From Ruegeria atlantica (GTDB lineage: Bacteria > Pseudomonadota > Alphaproteobacteria > Rhodobacterales > Rhodobacteraceae): a stretch of 64,000 nucleotides of DNA. This document shows positions 53,443 through 62,249 of the stretch, one piece after another; the stretch's first letter is position 1, and each line of letters begins with the position of its first letter. Both the position numbers and the translations under genes were made by a program. The notes beneath the pieces were generated by a model that made no database searches, was not told the DNA's origin, and was given only the letters and a program-made list of their open reading frames with translations. The stretch covers positions 131,501-195,500 of the forward strand of contig WQBJ01000002.1 in assembly GCA_013032095.1 (NCBI GenBank), given 5' to 3'.

Positions 53443-54492
53443 TCAGGCAGTATTCAGCAGAGACCGGTAGACTTTTACGATGGCTTCGGCCTCGCCTTCG
53501 ATTCGAAAATTCTGCTCAACATGGTCCCGGGCGATCCGTCCGGCGGCGGCCAGTCTGGCGGGGTCCTCCAGCATTTGGCCCAGTGCGTCAGCCAATGCGG
53601 TGGCATTGTCCTTTTCCACCAAACGACCCGTTTCACCATCTTTGATCTGAGCACTGAACGCGCCCACATCGTTGCAAGCTATTGCCGGCACACCCGAGGC
53701 CATCGCTTCAAGGGGGGTCAGGCCAAAGCCTTCGTGGCGCGCGGGGGCGACGAACAGATCCAGCGCCCGATAAGTCTCCACAATTTCGTCCCAGGGGCGT
53801 TCCCCCAGGAAATGCACTCGATCTCTAATCCCTGCCTCTTGCAGCTTTTGTTCCTGCTCGCGTTGAAAAGCTTCAAATTCAGCGGTGGTGCGGCCTGTGA
53901 AGATGATGCTGGCGTCCGGATGGGAGGGCAGGACAGCGATTGCAGCGTCCACCAGAAGATCGACGCCTTTCTGCGGGCGTATGCGACCGAAACAGCCGAT
54001 CAGAGTTCCTCCGGGCAAACCCAGCTTGTTGCGCAACACTTGTTTGTCTTCGGCGGGGTGAAACAGCTTGGTGTTCACGCCATGCATGATGACGGTCGAC
54101 GGGTGCTGCAAGAACGAGGCCGCTTGCGGAGTCGTGGCGATCAGCGCGTCCATCTTCGAGATCAGCCATTTCGTGAAACTGGAATGATCCCGCTGTGCCG
54201 CTGAAGTGAACAGCAGTTTCAGATTCCGGCGCAGGACATGGCGCAAGAACAGACCCATAAGCATTTCGGTATTGCGACGCGCGTGCCAGACCCGCAGTCT
54301 CCGGTTCGACAGGAATGGAACCTTGATTAGCCGGATATGAGGTAAATTGTCCGGCAGGCCGGGCCCTGTAGCGACAATGCCGATCATATCTTTCTGGATC
54401 GGCAGAAGACGAATAACCGTTGTGGTCACCCCTGACAGGCTGTGCTTCAGGTTCGGCGCGATCACCTCGATGTCCTGCACAGCGCTCTCCAT
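53443..54492 (-). CDS. GT4 family glycosyltransferase
   Basis: This 349-residue GT-B enzyme has IGCFGRIRPQKGVDLLVDAA at the start of the donor-binding domain and the E(7)E motif EGFGLTPLEAMASGVPAIAC. It transfers a sugar from a nucleotide sugar, probably at the inner face of the membrane. The frame is open much further upstream, but that part is the MFS gene read in another frame. The ATG at 54492 gives a normal N-terminus (MESAVQDIEVIAPNLKHSLS). It lies nine bases after the MFS transporter and may be co-transcribed with it. It is not near the main polysaccharide operon. Confidence 0.88.
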   Translation of the reverse strand: MESAVQDIEVIAPNLKHSLSGVTTTVIRLLPIQKDMIGIVATGPGLPDNLPHIRLIKVPFLSNRRLRVWHARRNTEMLMGLFLRHVLRRNLKLLFTSAAQRDHSSFTKWLISKMDALIATTPQAASFLQHPSTVIMHGVNTKLFHPAEDKQVLRNKLGLPGGTLIGCFGRIRPQKGVDLLVDAAIAVLPSHPDASIIFTGRTTAEFEAFQREQEQKLQEAGIRDRVHFLGERPWDEIVETYRALDLFVAPARHEGFGLTPLEAMASGVPAIACNDVGAFSAQIKDGETGRLVEKDNATALADALGQMLEDPARLAAAGRIARDHVEQNFRIEGEAEAIVKVYRSLLNTA

Positions 54493-54500
54493 GGTTGATG

Positions 54501-55673
54501 TCAGTTCACGTTGTCCCGGCTGAATAGATAGATCACGCAGCCAATGGCAAGCGTGACCGCGAAAAAGCCGAATATCGCTGTGTATGGTGCAGTTGGGCTG
54601 ATGTCCACTGTGGCGGCATGTATGCGACCGGTGACGAATTGCGCCAAGCCGACCCCACCAACACCAAAGAGGTTCAATAGGGTCATGCCGCGCCCAACCA
54701 GATGTGGCGGGGCAAAAGCCCGGCCATGGGCCATGATGACTGGAAAGCTGGCTCCCAGCAAACCGATCACAGCCATCAATACCACAGACAGCCAGACCGC
54801 ATTTTCGACCCAAAGGAACAGCAGCCCCAATCCGGCCACGGTTAAAGCATTGCCGCCAAAGATCACCCATTTGCGGGTACCCAGCATCCTGTCCAGCGGC
54901 CCATAGGCAAAGGTCCCGGTGATCATTGCTGCGCCCATGATCAGCGTGGCCTGTCCGATCTGGGTTGTGCTCAAACCGAAAATGTCGCTGAGGTAAGGCC
55001 CGGCCCACAGTCCGCGAATTGCGCCAGATGGTGCATAAGAGACGAGCATCAATGGCAGAATTGTCCAAAGCGCCGGTTCCCTGAGCAGGTCCAGGAAGGA
55101 ACCCCTTTGTTCCGTCTCGACTTTTTTGGGGTCCTTTACTTTGGTCCATATGCCCAATGCGATGGCCGCCGAAAAAACAGCCAGCGAGACCATCGTGGCG
55201 CGCCAACCCATCAGCTCAACCGCCAGCGCGGTGGGGTAAGAGGCCACCAGATTGCCCACCGACCCAACGCCCAACATTAAAGCTGCCAGCGTCGCAAAGC
55301 GCGCCGGAGGGTATTCGCGCGCAAAGATGTAGTAGGACGCCATCAGGACCGGAGAGCACCCGATCCCGATCAGTGCCATGGCAATAGCGATGTGAAAGGG
55401 CGTGCTGGCCGCAGCAAACAGCGCCGCACCGCCAGCCCCGCCGACCAGCAGCAATACCGCCGCTGTCAGGCGCGGCCCGACCCGGTCCAGTGCCCATCCC
55501 ACGGGCAATTGCATGGCGGCAAAGATCAAAAACCAAAGGCCCGAGGCAAATGCCAGATCTTCGGGAGTTGCCCCGATATCGCGACCCAGATCAACACTGA
55601 GCACCGCCAGAAAAGCGCGAAAGAACTGGCTGAGCACGTAGCCCAGACACAAGACCACCAGACCCGCTTTCAT
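54501..55673 (-). CDS. Major facilitator superfamily transporter
   Basis: The 390-residue protein has twelve predicted helices. It begins MKAGLVVLCLGYVLSQFFRA and carries the loop-2/3 motif GWALDRVGPRLTAA and, in the second half, AYGPLDRMLGTRKWVIFGG, the duplicated MFS signature. Substrate cannot be assigned. Its start is 142 bases from the divergent DUF3095 gene. Confidence 0.88.
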   Translation of the reverse strand: MKAGLVVLCLGYVLSQFFRAFLAVLSVDLGRDIGATPEDLAFASGLWFLIFAAMQLPVGWALDRVGPRLTAAVLLLVGGAGGAALFAAASTPFHIAIAMALIGIGCSPVLMASYYIFAREYPPARFATLAALMLGVGSVGNLVASYPTALAVELMGWRATMVSLAVFSAAIALGIWTKVKDPKKVETEQRGSFLDLLREPALWTILPLMLVSYAPSGAIRGLWAGPYLSDIFGLSTTQIGQATLIMGAAMITGTFAYGPLDRMLGTRKWVIFGGNALTVAGLGLLFLWVENAVWLSVVLMAVIGLLGASFPVIMAHGRAFAPPHLVGRGMTLLNLFGVGGVGLAQFVTGRIHAATVDISPTAPYTAIFGFFAVTLAIGCVIYLFSRDNVN

Positions 55674-55815
55674 GAAATGCCCCTACTACCCCAAGCTTCG
55701 GAGAAATGCTTGGCACGTTGCAGTGCCTTGCACAAGCGCGTGTGCTATACTGATTGCACCGGACAGAGATCACAATCGGGCTACCTTTACTCTCACACAT
55801 CGCCCCGAGGTACCG

Positions 55816-56958
55816 ATGAAAGACGCACAGGCTGCATTTTACGAAAACCTGCCCTTGCAGCGGGATTTCACCCGTTTGGCGCACCCCGGACGGTTCGCCG
55901 CCGTTCCCGATGACTGGGCGTTAGGTGTGGCCGATATAGTCGATTCTACCGGCGAGATTGCCAAAGGGCGATACAAGACAGTCAACATGGTCGGCGCAGC
56001 GGTGATTTCGGCCATGATCAACGCGTTGAAGGGGCAGGAGTTTCCCTATGTTTTTGGTGGTGACGGGGCCGGATTCGCCATTCCTGCAAGCGCGGTCGAT
56101 ACAGCCCGGTCAGTTCTTGCCGATCTGCGGCGTTGGGCGGACGAAGAGTTTTCGATCTCATTGCGCGGGGCCCTTGTGCCGGTGTCGGAACTTCGACAAG
56201 CCGGTAAGGATTTGCGTGTAGCACGCTATGCGCCCTCGGACGGGGTGGATTACGCCATGTTCTCTGGTGGTGGGTTGGTCTGGGCCGAAGCGCAGATGAA
56301 AGAGGGTCAGTTCGAAATCACCCCTGCTGAACCCGGCGCGCAACCTGATCTGACCGGGCTCTCCTGCCGGTGGTCCAACAGCAAGGCGCGGCATGGTAAG
56401 ATTGTGTCTCTCGTGGTGCAGCCTACGCCCAAGGCAACCGAGAGCGATTTTTCCGACTTGGCCCAATCGGTCCTTTCTGCGGTCGAGCGGCTGGAGCGTG
56501 CTGGCCACCCAGTGCCGGAGAACGGCCCTCCGATAAGCTGGCCACCGCCGGATACCACGCTCGATGCGCGTGTGTCGCGGGCCGGGGGCAATCTGTTTGC
56601 ACAGAAGATGAAGTTGCTGGGGCAAAACCTGCTGATCGCGCTGTTGTTCAAGACCGGCAAACGCTTGGGGCAGTTCGATCCTGAGCATTACAAGCGCATG
56701 GTCAGCCGCAACGCCGATTTCCGTAAATTCGATGACGGGCTGAAAATGACGCTTGATTGTGATCCAACGACCCTTTCACAGATCCAGGTGATGCTTGAAC
56801 AGGCGCGCGGGCAGGGCAAGGTCCGCTATGGTCTGCACGCGCAGGATGAGGCGATGATGACTTGCTTTGTGCCTTCGGCCACGCGCGACGATCACGTACA
56901 TTTCGTAGACGGAGCCTCGGGTGGCTATGCACAGGCCGCCGCCACGATGCAGGGCTAA
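55816..56958 (+). CDS. DUF3095 family protein (cyclase-related)
   Basis: This 380-residue protein matches DUF3095: WALGVADIVDSTGEIAKGRY, KTVNMVGAAVISAMINAL, YVFGGDGAGFAIPAS and LTGLSCRWSNSKARHGKI. The Asp in VADIVDSTG and the GGDGAGF loop mimic metal-binding and turn elements of class III nucleotidyl cyclases and GGDEF proteins, which is why some relatives are named adenylate cyclase. Activity is unproven. A longer frame begins at 55672. The ATG at 55816 has GAGG upstream and is used. It converges with the aldolase gene. Confidence 0.82.
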   Translation: MKDAQAAFYENLPLQRDFTRLAHPGRFAAVPDDWALGVADIVDSTGEIAKGRYKTVNMVGAAVISAMINALKGQEFPYVFGGDGAGFAIPASAVDTARSVLADLRRWADEEFSISLRGALVPVSELRQAGKDLRVARYAPSDGVDYAMFSGGGLVWAEAQMKEGQFEITPAEPGAQPDLTGLSCRWSNSKARHGKIVSLVVQPTPKATESDFSDLAQSVLSAVERLERAGHPVPENGPPISWPPPDTTLDARVSRAGGNLFAQKMKLLGQNLLIALLFKTGKRLGQFDPEHYKRMVSRNADFRKFDDGLKMTLDCDPTTLSQIQVMLEQARGQGKVRYGLHAQDEAMMTCFVPSATRDDHVHFVDGASGGYAQAAATMQG

Positions 56959-56964
56959 CGGGGG

Positions 56965-57735
56965 TTATTTCGCCTTCCATTTGGCGGCCAGCGTACGTGC
57001 TGCTTGCGTCAGCAGCATCACGTCGATCCCCACGGCCAGAAACTGCGCCCCCATGTCCATGTAAGCTTGGTTGGCTTCGTCATTGGTGCCCAGAATGCCG
57101 GGGGCTTTGCCCGCTGCCCTGATCCGCTTGATTGCATCAGCAATGGCGGCCTGCACCTCGGGCGCGGCGCTGTTTCCCTGAAAACCCATATCGGTGGACA
57201 GGTCCGCGGGGCCGATGAACACACCGTCAACACCCTCGACCGACAAGATATCGTCAAGCGCCGCCATGCCGGCACGGTTTTCCACCTGTACCAGTAGGCA
57301 AATCTGCGCATCTACGGTTTGGATATAGTTGCTGGCCGATCCATAACCGGTGGCCCGCGCAGCGCCAGCCCCGACGCCCCGCACACCTTCGGGCGGATAG
57401 CGGCAGGCACGCACCAGTTCGCGGGCCTGCTCGGCGCTTTCCACCATTGGCACTAAAACGGTCTGTGCACCGACATCCAGCACCATTTTGATCAGCGCCG
57501 TATCCCCAATCGGCACCCGTACCACCGGATGCGTAGGGCTGGCTGCCAGCGCCATCAGCTGATCGCGGATCGAGCGGATGTCATTTGGCGCATGCTCCCC
57601 ATCAATCACCAGCCAGTCGAAACCGGCGGTGCCCATGATTTCGGCCGTAACGGCTTCGCCGAAACTACTCCAGCAGCCGATCACTCGATTCCCTTCGATC
57701 AGAGCCTGTTTGAAGGCGTTATTTGGCGCAGGCAT
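56965..57735 (-). CDS. HpcH/HpaI family aldolase
   Basis: This 256-residue class II aldolase has VIGCWSSFGEAVTAEIMGTA near the start, GFDWLVIDGEHAPND with the base-binding region, LVQVENRAGMAALDDI (metal-binding Glu) and GVFIGPADLSTDMG (metal-binding Asp). Family members cleave 4-hydroxy-2-oxoacids, such as 2,4-dihydroxyheptenedioate in homoprotocatechuate breakdown. It lies 10 bases downstream of the decarboxylase on the same strand, so both may be controlled from the promoter facing hpaR. The exact substrate is open. Confidence 0.88.
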   Translation of the reverse strand: MPAPNNAFKQALIEGNRVIGCWSSFGEAVTAEIMGTAGFDWLVIDGEHAPNDIRSIRDQLMALAASPTHPVVRVPIGDTALIKMVLDVGAQTVLVPMVESAEQARELVRACRYPPEGVRGVGAGAARATGYGSASNYIQTVDAQICLLVQVENRAGMAALDDILSVEGVDGVFIGPADLSTDMGFQGNSAAPEVQAAIADAIKRIRAAGKAPGILGTNDEANQAYMDMGAQFLAVGIDVMLLTQAARTLAAKWKAK

Positions 57736-57745
57736 AGTAGGACCT

Positions 57746-59158
57746 CTAGATCAATGAACGGGTGATTTCTGTGATGACATCATAGGCCATGCGAACGTCA
57801 TACTCGGTGGTTTCGAACTGGCCGGCCTGAAAGCGGATGACCAAATCGCCGTCGACTCGGGTTTGTGTCAGATAAATGCGTCCATCGTCGTTGATGGCGT
57901 TGACCAACTGTAGGTTCAGATCGTCCAGATCGGAATAGCCTTCAGGTGCATAGCGGAAGGTCCAGAGCGACCACATCGGTGGCGTGACAATCTGGAAATC
58001 CGGCTCAGCCGCCAGCCGGTCATGCAGATCGACAGACCAGTTCACATGATTGCGCAGCCGTTCGCGTAGCCCTTCCAGCCCATAGGCACGCATCACAAAC
58101 CACAATTTCAGCGCCCGGAACCGGCGGCCCAGAGGTACCGACCATTCCGAGTAGTTAATGATCCCATCCTTGCCATGGGTCTTGAGGTATTCCGGGCTGA
58201 TCGCAAGTGTTTGCACCAGATCGTCCGGGTCTTTCAGAAAATGCGCGCAGCAATCGAATTGTACGCCCAGCCATTTATGCGGGTTGAACACGATACTGTC
58301 GGCTTGATCGACACCCGGCCAGTAATGGCGGTATTCCGGGCAGATCATCGCCGATCCCGCCCACGCTGCATCTACATGGGAAAACAGTCCGTATTTTTGC
58401 GCGACCTTCAGGCATTCATCCACCGGGTCGGTCGCCCCTGTGCCGGTTCCCCCTACACATAGAATGACGCCTGCGGGCTGCAATCCAGAGTCTAAATCAG
58501 CTTGAATTGCAGTTTCCAGCGCTGTCGGATCCATCCCGCGCCAGTCGCCTTTAATTGGAATACGAACCAGATTGTCCTGTCCGATCCCCGCAACCCAGAT
58601 GGCGCGATCCACAGATGTATGAACTTCGGCAGAACAATAGACCCGTAACGGTTTTTGCCCGAACAACCCTTGTTGGTTGCCTTGCCAACTCAACGCCTTT
58701 TCTCGCATGGTCAGCACTGCGGCCAATGTCGCGGATGAGGCGGAATCCTGAATCACACCCGCAAATCCATCCGGTAGGTCCAACGCCTGCCGCAGCCAGT
58801 CCATCATCCGCGTTTCCATCTCAGTCGCGGCGGGTGAGGTCTGCCACAGCATGCATTGTGGCGCGATGGCGCTGGCAAGAAATTCTCCCAAAACGGACGG
58901 GGCCGAAGCGTTCGAGTTAAAATAGGCAAAGAACCTGGGATGCTGCCAGTGGGTGATCCCAGGCATCACGATCTCTTCGAAATCGCTAAATATTTCTTCC
59001 ATCGCCTGCGACTGCTCGGGCGGATGGGCGGGCAGGGCGTTGAGGACGTCCCCCGGTTCGGTCCGGGCGCGTACCGGTTTGTCGCCGACTGTCAGGTGAT
59101 AATCCTGTGTCCATTCGGCAATCTTCTTGGCCCAATCCGAGAATTCATCCCATTTCAT
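57746..59158 (-). CDS. PLP-dependent aromatic L-amino-acid decarboxylase family protein
   Basis: The 470-residue group II decarboxylase starts with MKWDEFSDWAKKIAEWTQDY and has HPRFFAYFNSNASAPSVLGE. VIQDSASSATLAAVLTMREK is the cofactor-binding block. The aspartate is in HVDAAWAGSA, and the PLP lysine is Lys295 in FNPHKWLGV. It would decarboxylate tyrosine, DOPA, tryptophan or phenylalanine-type substrates. Beside an HpaR-type regulator and an HpaI-type aldolase, it could feed aromatic amines towards hydroxyphenylacetate. That link is inferred. It is divergent from hpaR. Confidence 0.9.
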   Translation of the reverse strand: MKWDEFSDWAKKIAEWTQDYHLTVGDKPVRARTEPGDVLNALPAHPPEQSQAMEEIFSDFEEIVMPGITHWQHPRFFAYFNSNASAPSVLGEFLASAIAPQCMLWQTSPAATEMETRMMDWLRQALDLPDGFAGVIQDSASSATLAAVLTMREKALSWQGNQQGLFGQKPLRVYCSAEVHTSVDRAIWVAGIGQDNLVRIPIKGDWRGMDPTALETAIQADLDSGLQPAGVILCVGGTGTGATDPVDECLKVAQKYGLFSHVDAAWAGSAMICPEYRHYWPGVDQADSIVFNPHKWLGVQFDCCAHFLKDPDDLVQTLAISPEYLKTHGKDGIINYSEWSVPLGRRFRALKLWFVMRAYGLEGLRERLRNHVNWSVDLHDRLAAEPDFQIVTPPMWSLWTFRYAPEGYSDLDDLNLQLVNAINDDGRIYLTQTRVDGDLVIRFQAGQFETTEYDVRMAYDVITEITRSLI

Positions 59159-59334
59159 TTCAAACCTCAGTAGCGTTCAGCAAAGGGTAGTCCCCGCTGA
59201 CAGTGATGGGCATCTGCTGCCGAAGGTCAACGATCTTTCGATTTCTCGCCGCCGGGAGTGTGACGAGTGATGAACTGTTTCGAGCCTAACTTGGGCTAAA
59301 TCATCATAAACATGCAGAAAAACAGATTGTTGAG

Positions 59335-59359
59335 TTGCTAAATATGTGGATTTCAGCAA
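59335..59359. promoter_or_regulatory. Inverted repeat in the hpaR promoter (candidate operator)
   Basis: TTGCTAAA (59335-59342) and TTCAGCAA (59352-59359) are inverted repeats with one mismatch and a 9-base spacer, ending nine bases before the regulator's ATG. A closely similar half-site occurs before the FAH pseudogene at 60240. Autorepression by the MarR-type protein is the likely use. Confidence 0.5.
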
Positions 59360-59368
59360 GAATTTCGT

Positions 59369-59803
59369 ATGACCAATGAAGTACCATTGACGTCACGTTC
59401 GCTGCCCATTGCGCTTCTGCGGGCTCGGGAACGGGTCATGGGACCCATTCGAAAGATGCTGGCAGATGTTGGTGTAACCGAACAGCAGTGGCGTGTATTG
59501 CGTGTCCTGAACGAAGAAGGCCCGCAAGAGCCGACCCATATTGCGGATCGGGCCTGTCTTCTGTTGCCCAGCCTTACCCGTATCCTGCAAAAGCTAGAGG
59601 CCAAAGAGCTGATCCTGCGGCGTGTGCACCCTTGCGACAAGCGGCGACAGATTGTCGACATTTCTGACAAGGGGAAGCAGATTATCCGGGACAATATCCA
59701 GGTTACAATTCATCTGGCCGAGGATCTGCGCACCAAGCTAGGGCCCGAACGCCACGAGGCGTTGTTGGACCTGTTGAACGAATTGCGTGATCTGGAAACG
59801 TGA
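59369..59803 (+). CDS. hpaR: MarR-family regulator, HpaR type
   Basis: The 144-residue winged-helix protein begins MTNEVPLTSRSLPIALLRAR, like HpaR repressors of homoprotocatechuate catabolism. It has GVTEQQWRVLRVLNEEGPQE, a recognition helix at LLPSLTRILQKLEAKELILR and a wing at HPCDKRRQIVDISDKG. Such repressors are released by hydroxyphenylacetate-type ligands. It is flanked by a decarboxylase and a broken FAH-family gene, and both promoters contain related inverted repeats. Confidence 0.9.
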   Translation: MTNEVPLTSRSLPIALLRARERVMGPIRKMLADVGVTEQQWRVLRVLNEEGPQEPTHIADRACLLLPSLTRILQKLEAKELILRRVHPCDKRRQIVDISDKGKQIIRDNIQVTIHLAEDLRTKLGPERHEALLDLLNELRDLET

Positions 59804-59817
59804 TGCCCCATGATTGA

Positions 59818-59852
59818 ACCCCGCCAGAGACTGGTGCGGTCTCTGGCGGGGT
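59818..59852. terminator. Long perfect hairpin after hpaR
   Basis: ACCCCGCCAGAGAC (59818-59831) and GTCTCTGGCGGGGT (59839-59852) pair perfectly over 14 bp with a 7-base loop, 14 bases after the hpaR stop. No U-run follows on either strand, so termination may need Rho or the hairpin may protect the mRNA end. Confidence 0.55.
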
Positions 59853-60348
59853 GGCCAGACGTGTACTGGATCTTGTGCCTGGCCCCAGGCCGGTTGCGCC
59901 GGCTAGTTTCCGACGGTCCAGCCTGCAATCCAGAAAACATGCCGGTCCAAAATAAGGCCGACAGTCTGGCGCAAAGACATGTGGGGGTGGTGTCTTTGGC
60001 CATAGTTTCCTGGAATATTCATACCCACCTTGCCAGTGCATGGTGCTGGCGCTTGGGGCCGTCTTCGTATTTCGGTGGATGCTTTGGTATCCACCGAACC
60101 TGTGAGCGGTGACCAGAACGCGTGGCACCCCGATTTGCCACAGGTTTATCGTTCTGCCGTTACACAACTTAGAGCTGTTCGGGTCATTTTAAAGGTTGAG
60201 AACCCAAATTGTGAACTCAAGATTAACAGATTTTTCGAATTTACTGAAGTATTCCTGACAATTTCAGTAAAACTCTCGTGAAGGGAAAGGCATGTTCTGG
60301 CAAACTTCTGTACTAAGGTACGCGCTGCTTAAGGGTTTTGGGGGCGCA
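59853..60348. other. Gene-free stretch between hpaR and the FAH pseudogene
   Basis: About 500 bases contain only short open frames without recognisable protein patterns. The last 120 bases are AT-rich and hold a perfect 9-bp inverted repeat, TTTACTGAA (60240-60248) and TTCAGTAAA (60263-60271), with a 14-base spacer. That repeat is probably a regulator site for the downstream gene before it decayed. Confidence 0.5.
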
Positions 60349-61055
60349 ATGTCTGACAGCTTGTTTTCTCTTCCCCGTCCGATCGTAATTCCGGTACAAC
60401 GGCAGGACGGCGTATATCCGGTGGGACGGATTTTTTGCGCCGGTCGCAACTATGCGGCGCATGCGGCTGAGATGGGACATGACGTCGACCGCGAGGCGCC
60501 ATTTTACTTCACCAAATCTGTGCCAAACGCCGTGCTGACTGGTGAAAGAGTGCCATACCCGCCAGGCACCGAAGAATTCCACAACGAGATGTAACTGGCG
60601 GTGGCCATAGGCAACCCGTTTTCCGGGCCACCAGCGCGCAGGCCTGGGATGCGGTTTATGGCTATGGCTGCGCTCTAAACATGACCCGCGGTGACTTACA
60701 GATCCGCGAACGCAACAAACAGCGTCCGTGGGATCTAGGGAAGGATCTTGAAGTTGGCACTGTGTTTGCGCCCCTAATCGCAGCAGAAGATTGGGCGCCC
60801 AAGGACGACATTCGCGTTCATCTGAGGGTGAATGACGAGACCCGGCAGGAAGCAACGCTTTGTAAGGTTGACGAAATCATCAGCCATTCGTCTGGCTATT
60901 ATCATTTACGCCCCGGAGATATGATCCTGACCGGCACACCTGCTGGCGTCGGCCCCGTTCAGGTCGGGGATGTGATTGAAGGCGGAATAGATGGGTTGCA
61001 ACCGATCCAACTGACCGTGTCCAAGTCAGAATTATCCCTATTTAGGGTCTTTTAG
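60349..61055 (+). pseudogene. Fumarylacetoacetate hydrolase family gene, disrupted
   Basis: The 5' part reads MSDSLFSLPRPIVIPVQRQD, then GRIFCAGRNYAAHAAEMGHD and APFYFTKSVPNAVLTG, ending EEFHNEM at a TAA (60592-60594) where the family has Glu (GAA). Twelve to twenty bases later the frame shifts by one, since the continuation (PVFRATSAQAWDAVYGYGCA) is only readable in another frame through to NMTRGDLQIRERNKQRPWDL. Further on, ATLCKVDEIISHSSGYYHL appears to lack about four residues of the usual SDLIW-type segment, and GDMILTGTPAGVGPVQVGD is intact. One nonsense change, one frameshift and a small deletion argue for real decay rather than a sequencing error. It converges on the YcaQ-like gene. 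Confidence 0.88.
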
Positions 61056-62246
61056 CCAGTCCTTCGCAAATTCCACGTCTTCCAATCCGGCAAAGCGGCG
61101 AACCCGGTCCAGCTCTGATTGCAAGCGGCGGGTGCGAGCGTCTGACCAGCGAACTGAGCGTTCCGGCCACAGTGCGCTCACTTGAAGGATACCGCGGTAT
61201 CGGTGCGCTTTCATGTCGATACGACCGATCATCCGGTCGCCTTCCAAAAGCGGGAAGACGTAGTATCCGTAGGTCCGTTTGGCGGCAGGGACAAAAACTT
61301 CGATCCTGTAATGGAATCCGAACAGCCGCTCGGCCCGGTTGCGGTCGCGCAACATCGGATCGAAGGGGCTGAGTACCCGGATGCGGCCTGGTGGCGGTGG
61401 TGTTTCAACTTCAGTAAAGCCCGGTCGGGCGACCAGTTTGCGGAGCCGCCCATCAGCGCAAGTGATTTCAATTTCCTGCAATAGACCTCTTATTAGAGCC
61501 TGTTCACTCCATTGCTTTGCTTCTGTCACGCTGACTGTGTCCCAGAAGGCCGCCAGCTCTCCGGGCGTGGCAAAACCCAACCGGTCCAGCGCGGCGTTGC
61601 AAAGCCAGTCCACGGTTGTCTCGGCATCGCAAGCCAGGTTTCCGGGGCACAAATGCGCGTCGATCACCCGTTCGGTCAGATCATATCGTTTTTGAAACCC
61701 GTTGCGGCCAATCACTGTCAGGGCACCCGACCGCCACAGGAATTCCAGCGCAGTTTTTGACGGGTGCCAGTCCCACCAGCCGCCCGACCCCTTCTTTTCG
61801 TCTCGACCCACTTCCGAGGACGAAACTGGCCCATGGTCGCGGATGTGTTGCAGGACAGTGGCAAACTGTTGTTCGAACCCATCCCGGCGCCAGTTCTTCC
61901 AGCGTGATTTCAGCAGAGCCTCATCGCGCTGAAACCGCAGATGCCAGTGAGGATAGAACTCCATCGGGATGACGGCGGCATCGTGGGTCCAGTGCTCGAA
62001 AAGAGCTTTGTCGCGTTCGTAAAGGCGCTTGAGGTTGTTCGTGCGATAGGACGGCCTGCGCGAGTACAGGATCATGTCATGGGCGCGGGCAACAGTGTTG
62101 ATACTGTCCAGCTGCACAAACCCCAGCCGGTGGATCAATTGCAGCAAATCCGCGCCCTTTGCCCCGCCCGAGGGCTGCTCGGCCAGCGCGTGGCGGTCCA
62201 TGAACAGGGCACGGGCCGCCTTGTTGTCCAGCCGGGGTAGTGCCAC
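61038..62246 (-). CDS. YcaQ/AlkZ-like DNA glycosylase (winged-helix, HTH_42)
   Basis: The 402-residue protein matches the HTH_42 family of crosslink-repair glycosylases, with LIHRLGFVQLDSINTVARAH near the N-terminus, EHWTHDAAVIPMEFYPHWHL and WRSGALTVIGRNGFQKRYDL. The catalytic motif is Gln45-Leu46-Asp47 (QxD), as in E. coli YcaQ, rather than the QxQ of antibiotic-resistance AlkZ. It would excise N-alkylated bases or unhook interstrand crosslinks. Its 3' end overlaps the pseudogene by 18 bases. The LacI gene upstream ends three bases before its start, so both may share a transcript. Confidence 0.88.
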   Translation of the reverse strand: MALPRLDNKAARALFMDRHALAEQPSGGAKGADLLQLIHRLGFVQLDSINTVARAHDMILYSRRPSYRTNNLKRLYERDKALFEHWTHDAAVIPMEFYPHWHLRFQRDEALLKSRWKNWRRDGFEQQFATVLQHIRDHGPVSSSEVGRDEKKGSGGWWDWHPSKTALEFLWRSGALTVIGRNGFQKRYDLTERVIDAHLCPGNLACDAETTVDWLCNAALDRLGFATPGELAAFWDTVSVTEAKQWSEQALIRGLLQEIEITCADGRLRKLVARPGFTEVETPPPPGRIRVLSPFDPMLRDRNRAERLFGFHYRIEVFVPAAKRTYGYYVFPLLEGDRMIGRIDMKAHRYRGILQVSALWPERSVRWSDARTRRLQSELDRVRRFAGLEDVEFAKDWLKDPK

Positions 62247-62249
62247 AGG

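Noticed and set aside
54493..55206. N-terminal extension of the GT4 glycosyltransferase
   Set aside because: This part is the MFS gene read in another frame. A normal GT4 start exists at 54492.
59703..60167. 154-codon minus-strand frame after hpaR
   Set aside because: It overlaps the hpaR 3' end and the long hairpin, and its Pro/Arg-rich composition looks non-coding.
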